Below are positions 1 through 12,384 of a DNA stretch of 64,000 nucleotides, piece by piece. The notes beneath the pieces are model-generated. The model was not told where the DNA came from. It did not search any database and was given only the letters and a program-made list of their open reading frames with translations. How positions within the stretch are numbered: the first letter of the stretch is position 1; each line of letters opens with the position of its first letter. A program made the translations under genes and the position numbers. Source of the DNA: Cloeon dipterum (lineage: Eukaryota > Arthropoda > Insecta > Ephemeroptera > Baetidae); NCBI RefSeq assembly GCF_949628265.1, contig NC_088786.1, forward strand, positions 26,061,681-26,125,680, given 5' to 3'.

Positions 1-3000
1 CTCTTCCTCCTCTGGCTCGACGTGCTTGTGAAAAAGTCGCAGGCCAATAATAACTGCGCTTGAATTCCAATAACGTATAAAACGGCTCAAAATAAATAAG
101 GCCGTGAGTGATGTTGCGACTCAACTGATAACGCCAGGATTCAGGAGAACACACAAGACGTTTTTTGTCAATGTTTTCTTATTTAATATTTCAGTGGCGG
201 GTTAGTAAAATAGTCTTTTGAATTTATTCCAAGAATTAAAATTTGCATTTACCAGTGTAATAGCTATATTGTTTACAAAAATTTAGCTTGTTAAAATCTC
301 CGAAGCTAACACAAACCAAAATTGGAAGGGAGCTTTCTTTTACAACATACAAATGCTCACGAGTCTCGCTTGTCACGGTTTTCATAAATTAATTTGCAAA
401 AAGTGACCTTTCACTTCTGATGCGAGTTAGGACTGTGTTTGCAAACGCTGTGACAAGCAAATCAATTCCTACCATTTTCTCAGCTGCTATAAAAACTTAC
501 CCTCAAGCAGCATAATTAAGTGAATTCGTTTGTGGTTTAATTAAATTCCGTATTTTGCTTTGCATGTTGCACGCTGTTTTCATAAATCAATTTTTGATCA
601 ATCAATTTTCTAGTTAATTTAAAAGAAGTAATATAAACGTCAAATTAAATTCTGCATGATCCCCAGTTCTCTCAGTGAATGGATTGACGGTTACAACTTC
701 AAGTTCTGATTTGAAATGCCATTATTCCAACGTACATAAATGGAAGAGTAATAAATTAAATATTTTGCACTTTTAAGGGCATGGTGGGTGTTGGAGATAA
801 ATTTCCTTAATATATTTGCATCATAAGTGAGCCAAAATAAACAATTTTTCACTTTGGCCATCATTTTCCAGCAACAAAACAAGGGGTTCGACATCTGGTG
901 AGCTATAATTTTCTCCTTTTACGGCTTCGATTCCTTCGGCCGTGTCAAAAATTGTTTTATGGAGCATTGGAGCGCACAGCATCCCGACGCAGTTATGCAA
1001 AGAAGCCCCAGATTCGGTCGCAGGCGTGCTTCATTAAAAACGGAGAGGCTTTGCTGGCGGCGCGACATGATTGGCTTATTACCTCGGATAACGCACTAAC
1101 CCAGATCGTGAAAATTGCGGCACAATGCATGCAAATCGCTCGCTTTTCTGTCGCAACCTGAGCCAAAGCAGCGAACACCGAGAGAGGATGTTGCACTTTT
1201 CGAAAATGCAAATAAGCGCGCTTAATCGCATCTCCTGTGTGCTGGTCGAGCACACACAACAATGCACTCATACTCGATCCCGTCGACACACACACACGTT
1301 TGTCTGAGAAACAATAAAGAAATCCGATCCGCTGCCTTATCGCGGCGTAATATCTTAATTCATGGCGAGGTGCATCAATCTCGGCGCGCCGCGGTTGCAG
1401 CATCTGACCAGTCTCCATTTCACAGGCCATTCTTCTCAATTTGGATTGCTCTCGGAGGTGAGGGTCCGATGCCCTGCTTCAGATTAATGACAATGCCTCC
1501 GCGTGAAATATTATGCAGCACAGAGGCTGGCTGGATGTGTTAGGAGCCCAGCATGAAATAAAAGCGTCGGGACGAAGCCGAGGAGCCGAGTCGAAGAGCA
1601 AGAAATTCTCGGAAATTCAGTAGCCGGGCGACTCTAATTACATGGATTTAATTAGTGCCAGTATCACGACAACGAATGAAGACTGGAGATAACTTCTTGA
1701 GGACGGTTGTTTTAATTAGCAGCAGCAGCGTAAGAAAAACTTTCAAACGTTATGCAAATTAAGAGGACAGGCTCGGCTTTTATTACCACCAACCTTTGGC
1801 CTTTTCGAGTAAAGAGTGCTGGTGCCTGGTGCACGGATCATCTATAAATCTTGCGCTGAGCGCGTAAAATAATTTAATGCAATTCCATGAGATTCGAGGA
1901 GGGGCATGAATTAATGGCTTCACCAAAAAGTGAGTCGGCCAAATTAGCTAGAGTTGCAGGCCCCCCGGCATCAAACGCCCAATTTCTGAGGAGAAACGAG
2001 CGTGTGCTAGTGACTGGTGTTGGATTTTGAAAACGAGTCCTCGAGGCACACAGTGCGTCACCATTATTTCGCCTTTAACATCGACCGGTCGGAGCAGCTC
2101 TATATCTTTAAAGAAAAGGTCTCGTGTGAATATGTTTGTTTTCTGAGCATTCACTTCAAGAGCCGCATAATTTAATTAAAAGACAATAGCTCAGTTTCGC
2201 AATCGGCGTCGGAGAAAAGTGAGGAAGCGTGTAAATTATGAATGCCCGCCTCAGTCAGATTAGATGCAATTTGGATTTTCGTACTTGAAACCCCTCTGAC
2301 CTTTGAAGATAAATAAATTCACGTTGGGCAACTCGCGCAAACACTGTCTACTGGCGTGCAGAAAGGCATATTATACGGCCGTGACCGAGTGCATTCATTG
2401 TGCATACACCAACCGCCGATTCTCATGATAGCACAAAGCAGACAGAATAGATGCGTTTCAATGCGTGGAATTAAGGACGGACGCGTATCATGAGAAGTGT
2501 TATATCTGCGGCTTTTTTCACGCACCAGGACAGGCCGAGTCATAAATTGGAGTGATTTTACATGCTCCTGAGTGCTGAGCCGTGTGGCGCGCGTGCGACT
2601 TTGATTATTTATAACGCGAGAGCGCAAAATGAGGAAGATCACACGAGTGGAGCATCAGCCCGAGAAAATGTCGCAGAAAGTTCTCAGAAGCAAGTTTAAA
2701 CGCTCTATAAATGTCAGGATGTGATGTTACATGCAATATCAAGTTTGCCAATGCATCAAGGAATAACGTCATCCAAGAGTGGAGGCAAATCCATTTTTCT
2801 TCAGCAATTCTCAGGACAGGATTCAAACGTTTTCTTGCTTTGCTGAGGAATAAAAAAGTAATTTTCATTGGAACAAAGCTATCTGTAAAGCACCGGTTGA
2901 AAGTTTTACCCGGTTAATGCCTCAACTTCTGGAAATGAAATGCAACGAGAGAATCATTATAATTACCGCGTTTAAAGTTAATTGCCGTGTTTCAGGAGGC

Positions 3001-6000
3001 AAGTAAAAAATGAGGGCGGTTTCAGTCACGATTATTCTCTCTTTCAGCAAAAATTCACCTGGCGCGTTCGTCTGACTAAAGTGACTGTATTATCTGCAAA
3101 GTGTGTGCATCTTCATTTGACTCGCATTGTTCTCTTCTCTTTCTCCCATAATTCTTCCGCCGTGTTGGAAACATAAAAGTAAATTGGGCAAAAGTAGCTC
3201 ACAAAACGAGCCGGCAAATTCAGGCCGAAACGCGTGTGTTTTGCATCCGAGTGGCGTAATTGGCGCAATAAAAAATGTATTTCACGGTCCACCGGCGCAA
3301 TCGGCGGAAACGGAAGATAATCGAGAGCATCTGAAGCTTTTCGGTGGCGAAAAATCCATTCTGTCCGCTCGGCAGGTGGATTCGATCGTAAGCTCTCATT
3401 ACGAGAGACGAGTTTGGCCGCGCACACATAAACACTTTACACACTGGCCTACTTTCTCGCCACTCGCACGGCAACTTAAGAACTTGATTCGCCTGCTTGC
3501 CGTCTTTTGCCTGCCTTTTCCATTGCGCGCGCCTCTCTCGCGCTTCCTGTTCTTATACTGACCTAGTCCATTGGCCAGATGCCGCGACTTGAAATTGTCT
3601 TGTTGCTGACGAGGCCGATCCATTTAGTTTTTAGATAAGTATCAGCCTACGCTTGGTTTTAGCTTTTGACACCTGCTGCTCGAAAGTCGAATTTTTTTGC
3701 CAAGATGGTTCCTATATATTATAGAGAGTGAATTTAGGTTTAGAAATGTCACTCGACTGTATGTTCTCCTTTTCAATCAGCGGAGCAGCTGACATTTGGC
3801 ACAGAGCACGGCGAGAAGAATGTTAAAGCGTCAACTGAAGGAATTCTGCTCATATAGAGTGACACACCCTGAAAGTATTGAAGGTTCTCCACCAAGAATT
3901 TCCCCCTTCGGAAACAGTTTCACGAGCATTTTCCTTTTGCAAAGGTCAAATACGATTACCTGGATTTTACAGCGCGGTTAACCTCTCTCATCAAAGTACA
4001 GATCGCATTTCGTGCAACAATGTTGGCTCCTTTTCCTTCCCGAGTTGCCCATGATGCAACTTAAGTGAATGCTGGGGAATTTGAATGAAAAAAGCAGACG
4101 TCGTTTCATTTCAAAGGTTTCCTCTACTGTTTTAGTACCGATTTCAGAAAAGAGCTATCTGCAAAAGAAGGTGAATAATCAGCATTTTAGTCCTTTTCAC
4201 CAGTTCATACCAAATTAGCAATGAACGTTTTTCTTAGTAAGAGCCCCGTTAACATTCTTCTTTGAATGTAATGAACCCTGCTTTTGAGGCACACGCTAAT
4301 TTAAATAAACAACAAAAACAAAGCAATATATAAATTTTTATGCATGATAATCTTTTCAAAGTCAGATTTTTAATGATTTTGATGAGTTCAATAACCATGG
4401 AATTTTTAAAATTTCAGTAGAGATCTTCAAGCTCTCCAATATTCGGTAAGCCAGATTTCCTCACAGCTCTTCATCAAATAACATTTTTTGCTTTCTTTGC
4501 AGCTTCGAATCTGTTGTAAATAATCCCATAAGTCAAATTTAAAAATGAAACCCCTCTATATAAAATTGTGAAATTATTGTTCAAAAGATAGTTACTCATA
4601 AAGATAATTCATAGTTTTTAATTGACCATCTCAATATTTTTGCTAATTAAAAGAGAAAGGAAACACACATTCAGATGCGCTTTGCAGGACAGGAAAAGCG
4701 CAATCAACGAATTTAATTTTTCGTCGGGCGGAGTAACGAGCAATTAACTGTAATTTGCAGAGTCGGTTTTGCATGTAGTGAAAGGGACACGTTTAGCCGT
4801 TCATTCGCGCGCAGGTATATCAGCCTCTGGCCGAGGGAGACCGTGTTCCTTCGCAGACTTCATGCTGCGCTCGCTCACTTTCTTCGCTGAAAGTAGCGCC
4901 GTGGCGAGGTGTTGTGACGCAATGGCCGGCAATTCTGCTCTCTTGACCCTAAACCCACTCTTGACATTTTTACTCTCGTTGAGCTGATACGATATTGCCT
5001 AGTCCGCTCATTTTGAGACTGCTCACAGGTCAGCTTCGGTTTTTTAACAAATTAACTCCACTAATGACGATGAACTCAAATTGCTATCCACGCGGTGGGA
5101 TCCAGCTTCGGAGTCCTGTAATTCTGTCTACGCGCTTTAACGCTTTTCTCACGAATTTCAATTCTTCATCGTACACCGCGGTCACTATTATTTATAGCTT
5201 CATTTCGGGAGAAAGGAGCAGTGTGTGTTTGGAATGCGAAACCACTTGGAATGCTTTTAAAAGCATAATTTTGTAGAAATAATTGAATAAAATTTGACGA
5301 GCGTGTGTTTGGCCCCTATGGCATACACAAGAACAGGTTCGATTTTCGAATGAAAACTACACCTCGAAATGTCTAATTATTCACCAGGTCCTGTTCGTTC
5401 AGAAACGAGAAGATAGTTATTCCAAGAAAGACAAAACCCAAACATTGTTTAGCTTGGGATATAATAACAGAGACTCACGCGGTTTATTGACTCTGGACAC
5501 ACATGCAGTGTGAAATGCGAGCGTCGAAGTCTCTGCCGTTCGTGTGCAGCATCCTATCTCAAACACAATCAAAAGTGCTAAATCGCTGGCCAAACAAAAT
5601 GCACCTCAAGGTGCACACAATTTATGGATGGAAAAGCAGCCCTAGTATTATTAAATCAGGCGCTCTTGACGTGCATAATAACGGAGAATTAAATCTCTCA
5701 TTGCACGTTCATGCACTCTGTCATTATTTCTGACTTCTCTGACATCGGTGCTGCCGCGCGCCGCAGCTTTTGTTGTGCGCGCAACATGGGTGAAATTGTT
5801 TTCTCACTCACACGCGGCCAACTCTGTGTTTGGTGTGCAAAAATTTGCAATCGAACAGGTTTTATTCTGCCGCCGCAATTGATTGTTGTTGCGCTGCTCG
5901 GTATAGGCAGTGAGGTGTGATTTTTATCGACTTTCACTGCCGCTGTGTGAAAAGACTTAGGCTGCATTATTATTATTTTTTGCCCTTCGCGACTGGTTAG

Positions 6001-8270
6001 GAAACGCACGAGGAAAAGATGCGAGAGCAGATCGAGATCCTAAGCAGGAAATTTTTCATAAATTTAACCACTATGCTTGCAGCGCAGTTTGGGTGTGTGG
6101 ATTCAGCGACTAAAAAGGAGAGGCGAGATATTTGTTGCGAGTCCAAAACGCACGTGGGTTTGAGTCGAGACGGGTTACTGCAGGCCGAAACTGAGAGTGT
6201 GCGAGATGTAAAATGGGTAAATAATAAATCAAAAAAGGTGACACGGAAAGTCTGAACACTAAATCTTCAAGCAATCATTTTTCTTGTACAAATAATATTT
6301 CTCAGATTTTAATATACCGATGACTTAAGTGCAAAAAGTTAAAAAATATTTATCAAAAGTTTTTCCACGAACATTGATATTCTACTTTTTTAAAAATGAA
6401 ATGTTTTTGAACGGATCGTTGAAATAAGAAATAGAAAAGAAGAGCTATTTTAATTTCCTAGCAAAAAATCTCTTGTAGTTGGTAGCATTTTTCCCAGGAC
6501 AACTCTTGTTGATTAAAAGTGTTTTTAATATTTTATCAACTCGCGGAAAGTATTGCAAAAAATATAAATGACCGAGCGTGCAATAGGCAATTTTTCTGTT
6601 GATTGTATTTTTTATTTGACTCTCTCTTTTCTCATTTAGGATTGAAAAAATAAATAAGTCCAGCTGGGGTTATCGCTAAGTAAGATAAAACAGCTCCAAA
6701 ATCACGAGTGTGCCTACCTTGTATCTGTGCGGTGCAGAAAAGATGATGACGATGTTGCACTCAATAAATCCTAGTGCCGACCAGCATGCTGCACTTCGCG
6801 CGATTCGGGTAAACTGGCACACGCACCGCTCACTCCGCCGAGCCGAGGACCCAATTAAACCGCCGTGCTGCTCAGCGAGGCACTGTGTGCGATCTCTCGA
6901 AGGCTCACTTCTCTCGGCGCACTCGCGCCTTCCACCTCGAGAGATCAGCCGGTCGGTCGCCCCTCTCTCCTTTCCCCGGCCACGAGAAATTGGCCGCGGA
7001 TAGTTTGTCGGTTACTGTTCGTACCACTCCTCTATTCTGCCATTCGAATTATAAATTCATGCAAAGAATAGGAAGTGGCGAGCACGGAAATCGAACAAGA
7101 AGTTTTATTAGCAAAAGTGCAAAGACCTTCGTTTGAGTAACGCCTGCTCGTGCGATGAAACAACAATATTGCATATTGTGAAATTACATTTAAGTTACTT
7201 TTTGCTTCTGATCTTGAACATCAGATGAACGAGCTGACTGACTCTTTTCTTGATAAGTTTGCTGTATTTTTGTTGTTTCCTTATAAATATTTTTCTTCCT
7301 TTTTAAATTGATTGAACCTCCAGAAAAAAATCAGCATTGATGCAGCATTAACTAAACATAATATTTCACTAAACTTTTAATTCGATTGTGTCATTTTATC
7401 ATCATTTCTTTAATTTAAATTAATTATTTTAATTTCCTAATTTTTGGGGTCATTTGAGTTGATAGAAATTTCATATAATCTTTTGCCATATTAAATTGAC
7501 CAAATTAGTTTGCATTGTTGAGCGCATGCTTTGCGTGCAATTTGCTATGTGAGAATCGAAGCGATGTTTGGGGGGTCGCATGCGGGCTGGTTTTCGCCAG
7601 CGCTTGATTCTCATGCTTAGAAATGACAATTCCATTTGGATTGAAAAAGCTTTCCGTCTCGCTACTTGCTGGTTTGCACCTTCCCTGCAAGCGTGAATTT
7701 ATTTCTAGCCTGTCCAGCGTTTCAATAGAAAGACCCTCATGTGGGGGCAGTAGCATGAGCTGGTCCTTTTCTGGATAATAAACTGCCTTTTCCAGACCAG
7801 CTCCAATGAGGCCCGTGCGCCATGTTATTCATTCTCGCGATGTTATTGGGACCTGGAGTTTACGTGAGTTTTTCGCTGTTACGGGGTAGCCCATCTCATA
7901 AGAGGTAAAACGATAAAAATTTGTTCCATTTTCACTGGCACATTAAAGGAAACAGTAAGTATTATAAATATATGTTACGTCTTGAAATATAAATTTTTAT
8001 CTTAACTTCGATATTTTGTGTTTGGCTTTCAGCGGGTTATCTTAGTAAAAAAAGAGATCAACAAAAAAATTATGTGCATTTTTTTTATTTTTTAGATAGT
8101 GTATACTCTATCTAATTTTACCTACAAGAAACATGTACAGGTTTTTACACAGCTATACACAGATGGTCTAATTTACAAATGCGTCCGGGAAATGCATTAA
8201 AAAAATCCTTTTCTAAATCAAACCTGAATCCAAATTGGATTAATCCATCATAAATTACGCCCAAATATAG
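1..8270. other. Gene-free left flank with GC-richer patches
   Basis: I see no coding model here. Open frames are short, overlap on both strands, show no family motifs and do not join through splice sites. AT-rich sequence alternates with CpG-richer patches at about 0.9-1.6, 2.3-3.6, 4.7-5.2, 5.5-6.2 and 6.7-7.1 kb. These may be regulatory DNA, untranslated exons or the far intron of a gene lying to the left. A short CA run sits near 1285-1300. Runs of T/A near 8.08 kb belong to the 3' flank of the MPND-like gene. Confidence 0.6.
8084..8089 (-). terminator. Candidate polyadenylation signal of the MPND-like gene
   Basis: The plus strand reads TTTATT, which is AATAAA on the minus strand, about 265 bp downstream of the MPND-like stop codon. 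Position and orientation fit a polyadenylation signal. This is a short motif in AT-rich DNA, so chance occurrence is possible. Confidence 0.4.
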
Positions 8271-8353
8271 GCCCTTTGTCTTTGAACATTTGCACAGCAA
8301 TACATAAATACATTGATGTTAAGTTCCCAAGAAAGTCTAATTCAACTCTCATT

Positions 8354-11295
8354 TTACTTATTTTCTGCCTCCTCATTGGCTTGCTCTCCCTCGTTTACCT
8401 CTGGTTTATCACCAGGCGGACTTGGCGTCGGTCTCGTTTCTGCAGACTCCACATCCTCATTTGTGGCATGCAGTGGAGCGGACTCGGCAGACTCGACTTG
8501 CAGGTTCTCTGGCTCGTGATTTGTAGCGTCGTGCCCATTCTCAACTTTTGGCGCTTCAACTGCAGTTTGATTGTCTTCCTCAACACTGCTGACCAACTCC
8601 AGCACAAAAGACCAGACTAGTTCTTCGCTTTGATCTCGAGGGAATTTTGGAGCCAAGGACGCCTAAATTTACGTGTAAGATAGGTACTTTAAATGACAAT
8701 TAACAAGTGATATTTACCTTCAACTTGTCCAAATAAGTTACAGAGCCGGCAAAAGAATCACTGAACTTTATTGCGTCTGGTTCTCCTTTGTAAAATTCTG
8801 CACACTTTTTCTGTACAAGCATTTTAATTATTTTTACAGGATAATTAAAGATTCAAAGTAATACCATCTCATTAAGAGCGTCTTGCGACAAAAAGTGCTC
8901 CTGGTTGACTGCATAGCTCATCAACATGGGTCTCCCGTATTCCATCGGCCTGTTTTCAGGGGGTGGCATAACCCAATAACAAACAATTGACGATTCCAAA
9001 CTTTGGTCTCTTGTCATGTCTGTATCAGGCTGGTAGTATGGAGCTGCAAGATGAAATAGGCACAGGATAAAATGTCTGGTCCAGTTTTTGGCATATTCAA
9101 AGAAAGCTCTAAATTAAGAAATATTGCGTAACTCGCTCTATCCTTTAATAAACTGGAACTATAAAATATTTTATTATTTAAAATATATATGAGCAATGCT
9201 ACCATATAACATGCGGCAAGAAAGGGGACTAATTGTTAGTCAATTCAAGTAGCTAATAGTTGCCAATTTTGTTCTGCGTGATATCAAATGGACGTTTTAA
9301 GAAAAGTAACTTTTTGAGACAAGGCCATACAAGCAATGATATTTATGAGTATTTGGCATATGTATCTCCTTTTGAACTTAGCTTCTACCGGGACCAAAAA
9401 AGTTTTCATACATTTAGTAGTATGATCCTATCTCCAAAAGAATATAATCCCTACAAGAACTTACAGCAAATGACGCCAACGCAAGGAGTGTAAGAGGCGT
9501 CACTTGGTCCTTTCATTTTGATTTCATAATCAAGTTGCGTGTCCAAATCTTTAATTGAGGGCGTTGCTGGAGATCGAGGATGGCTGTGGTACCAGCCAAC
9601 CAGGGTCAGCCTCCTCTGCTCAATGGCACGGTAAATGTCAGCCTCAACATGAGGAGCCAGTTCACGGTCAGCGAGCCGGCATCGGCAGGGAAACGCGTGT
9701 GTAATTGCAAGATCTAATAAACCACTGTAAAGGATCTAGTGTTCCAGCGAAATATAGCTCTTACTGTGTGCGTTGACGTCCCAGTGTCCTGCCAGATAAC
9801 CAACAACTTCGGAATTTGTCAGGTGGCAGTGGAAATCCATCACCATGCAGGCATTGGTGCTCATTGAGACCAGAAAGGGCTGAATTTTGCCAATGGTGGA
9901 AAAAGGGACGCTTTCCACCAAGACGTTTTGGTCCCTGCGTAACAATTTAGTCTCAATTCAATGGGAAGAGTGCAGGTAACTTACTGGTTGGCTGTCCGGC
10001 AGCCAAGGAGGTTGTGCTTGACTATTGTTTTTGGTCCAGTTGGAGGAATCATCATAGGTAACGGTTTATCAACTTCCTCCTCTGTCAAATTAGCAAAATA
10101 TGTTATATTTTATTGAAAGCGCTGAAATGGAACTTTTACCGTCCGAATGTGTGTTTTCCTTGCTCATATCTAGCCTCTTCTTCTTGAAATATGCGTTTTT
10201 GTACGCGTCAAGTTTCCTCCCACGGTATTTAACCTATACAAACATGTATTCAAACTTCAAAGCAAATAAAAATAAACTTAATATGTTTACCGATGCCCAG
10301 CCACAGCCTGATTTTTTTTCCGGATTTATGATCTTCTTGCAATGGATTGCCCAAGCACTCGGCGAACTGAAGATCAGGTCAGTTTCTTGCGATTTTATTT
10401 TTCCGTTTGGCAGCAAATCACCAACAAATGTTTGCCCCTGCGCAGATATTATGTTAATAGGGCGAAATGCACAGGCGCAAGTAAACACGCGTGATTGTTA
10501 TAAAGAGCCTCAGAGGAATTTTTGATGTCATTCTGCACAAGAACTTAAGCTCAAAATTGTCACTTTTGGAGTGGCTCAAGAGCGCCCAAGCAGCCGCATT
10601 ACCATTGACATCATAGCTTAACTATGGTGCCAATGGTTTCCAGCTGATATAAGCAACCTTGATGTTTCATGTAGCCTTAATTTGCAAATAAAGTAATTTT
10701 AGTTCCTCCAAAAATTACTTTGAGACTTTGGTAAAGGCTTGCGTTTAATGTCCAGTGGTTTGAAAAGGCAGATATTTATCTATATCAATAAACCTTGAAT
10801 AACCATCAAACCCACTCTCCAAGTCCAAGTAACATTCTGGCTCAGCTCAAATGCATCAAACCTTTTACTTAGTCATCATGGGCAAAGAAAAAAGAAACTG
10901 TGGACAACAGTTCTCACCAGGTAATGTATGGACATAGCCCCCTCGCCGGGGGTCAAGAGTCTCTCCCTCAATAGGGTTAAAAGAGTGACAGAGGATCTAC
11001 AAGGAGACGATACTTGGGTACCGCCGTCGCTCTCCTCGCCTGATGTACAACCGGCTGGAGAACTCAAAGAGTCCTCTAATTCCTGAAAGTTGAATAGAAT
11101 TTTAGGCGACTCTTTTCGACTTTGGAAAAACGACATGCATTTTAAAATTATTGTTCTCATGCTAGCACACTAAAACACAGACGACAAGACACAAAACATG
11201 AAGGAGCAGCACACCTCATCAAAGTCATCCTCCTCCATTAATTCAGCGCAGTCCTCACTTAAATCCAGGTTAAAATTTCTTCTGCCAAGGTGCAT
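8354..11295 (-). CDS. MPND: MPND-like RAMA and MPN/JAMM domain protein
   Basis: Predicted zinc metalloprotease of the JAMM family, about 527 residues (human MPND is similar in size). Exons in transcript order: 11215-11295, 10918-11082, 10291-10437, 10140-10233, 9985-10081, 9765-9934, 9465-9713, 8865-9043, 8718-8810, 8354-8662; all phases agree. Residues about 50-160 form a RAMA domain, with the typical FSSPSAWAIHCKK and KKSGCGWASVKYRG blocks. Residues about 195-350 are the MPN domain. The JAMM ligands are all present: Glu237 in SEVVGYLAG, then HSHPRSPATPSIKD giving His294, His296, Ser304 and Asp307. A glutamate-rich tail ends the protein. The start is the first in-frame ATG of the first supported exon; an upstream exon near 11.64-11.87 kb may add 5' UTR. 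The RAMA-JAMM order is that of MPND, for which a methyl-adenine DNA link has been proposed. Confidence 0.88.
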
Positions 11296-11639
11296 TAGTT
11301 CTTAATGCAGGCCCATTTTATCAAACCACCACCATCCTACTTAATTATGGAAATTAACTACATACGCATGGATAAGAAGTAATAAAACCAGCACCAAATA
11401 ATTTTCTGAACAAGATTTCTACAGTCTTCTTGTCTAAAAGAGTCTATTGTTAAAAATGTATGTCAGAAAAAATTATCGGCAAAGCTCGCTCGCATTTTTT
11501 GCCGGGCTTCTTTCTTTGAAGTGAAAATTCCCTTTCAAAGTGTTAATTTACTCGAAATGTCGATCAAAAATTGATTGATTGGACGGATATGTTACTTACG
11601 CGGCACTCAGACAGCTAATTACCAAGTAAAATATAAATA

Positions 11640-12380
11640 TTGTTCAGTATAGAGGCAGAATTTTGGTTAAAATATAATTTAATTCTGACAGGCGTCCTTT
11701 TCGATCAGCTACAGCTAGTAAACAAAAGATAGACAATGCTGCCAACCTTCGTGATACCGCGACCAAGAGGAGGGAGTAGGGGGACAGCACTGATCCGTCA
11801 AAGAAAGTTTTGGCTCGTTGTTGTGAGGGTTGGCTAGCACTGCCAGCAGCAGTGGTGGTGAGCGCCTGCAAAGTCCGAAACTATGCAATCCGTCTGTCGT
11901 TCATGCGGTCAGTGGAGAGAATTATCTGATGTCAATCAGTATGTGTGTAGTTTTTCTCTAGTACTTTGCAAGAGAAGAAATTTGAATTCGCTCTCTTTCA
12001 GTGCTCTTACGAAATGAATCGAAAAAATTAAATATATAAAAATGTTAATTTATTTTTTACCTTTTAAATACCTTTATTTTATTCTGCTGCATGTCCCCAT
12101 TTTTACTCATTGACTTAGATCTGCTGTTGCTGCAATTCAACTGTATTGCCATAAAGGAAGACAAGACTTCTCCTTAGCATTTTTAGAAAAACCTCTGTTG
12201 GTGTTTTTTGCTGCTGAATTTTTCCACTCGCATGAAGGTTTAGCAGCGCCGCGACTGGTCCCTTACTGATATACTGGCTCACGCTGGGCATGTCGTAATG
12301 CTACACAAACGCATTATAATAAGCCGCGTGCAATCGACGGGCGCGCATTATAATTGTAATTAAGGCTTGCTTCCGTTCGC
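11640..12380. promoter_or_regulatory. Divergent intergenic region between MPND-like and PHLPP genes
   Basis: The MPND-like gene runs left and PHLPP runs right from this interval. It holds GC-richer patches (about 11.74-11.90 and 12.2-12.4 kb) within AT-rich DNA, as expected for a bidirectional promoter area. No TATA box or initiator can be assigned with confidence. The open frame on the minus strand at 11644-11871 does not join to the MPND exons in phase, so I treat it as possible 5' UTR only. Confidence 0.35.
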
Positions 12381-12384
12381 ATGA

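Noticed and set aside
1280-1305. CA-rich run as a possible repeat array
   Set aside because: Only about six CA units; ordinary microsatellite with no flanking structure.
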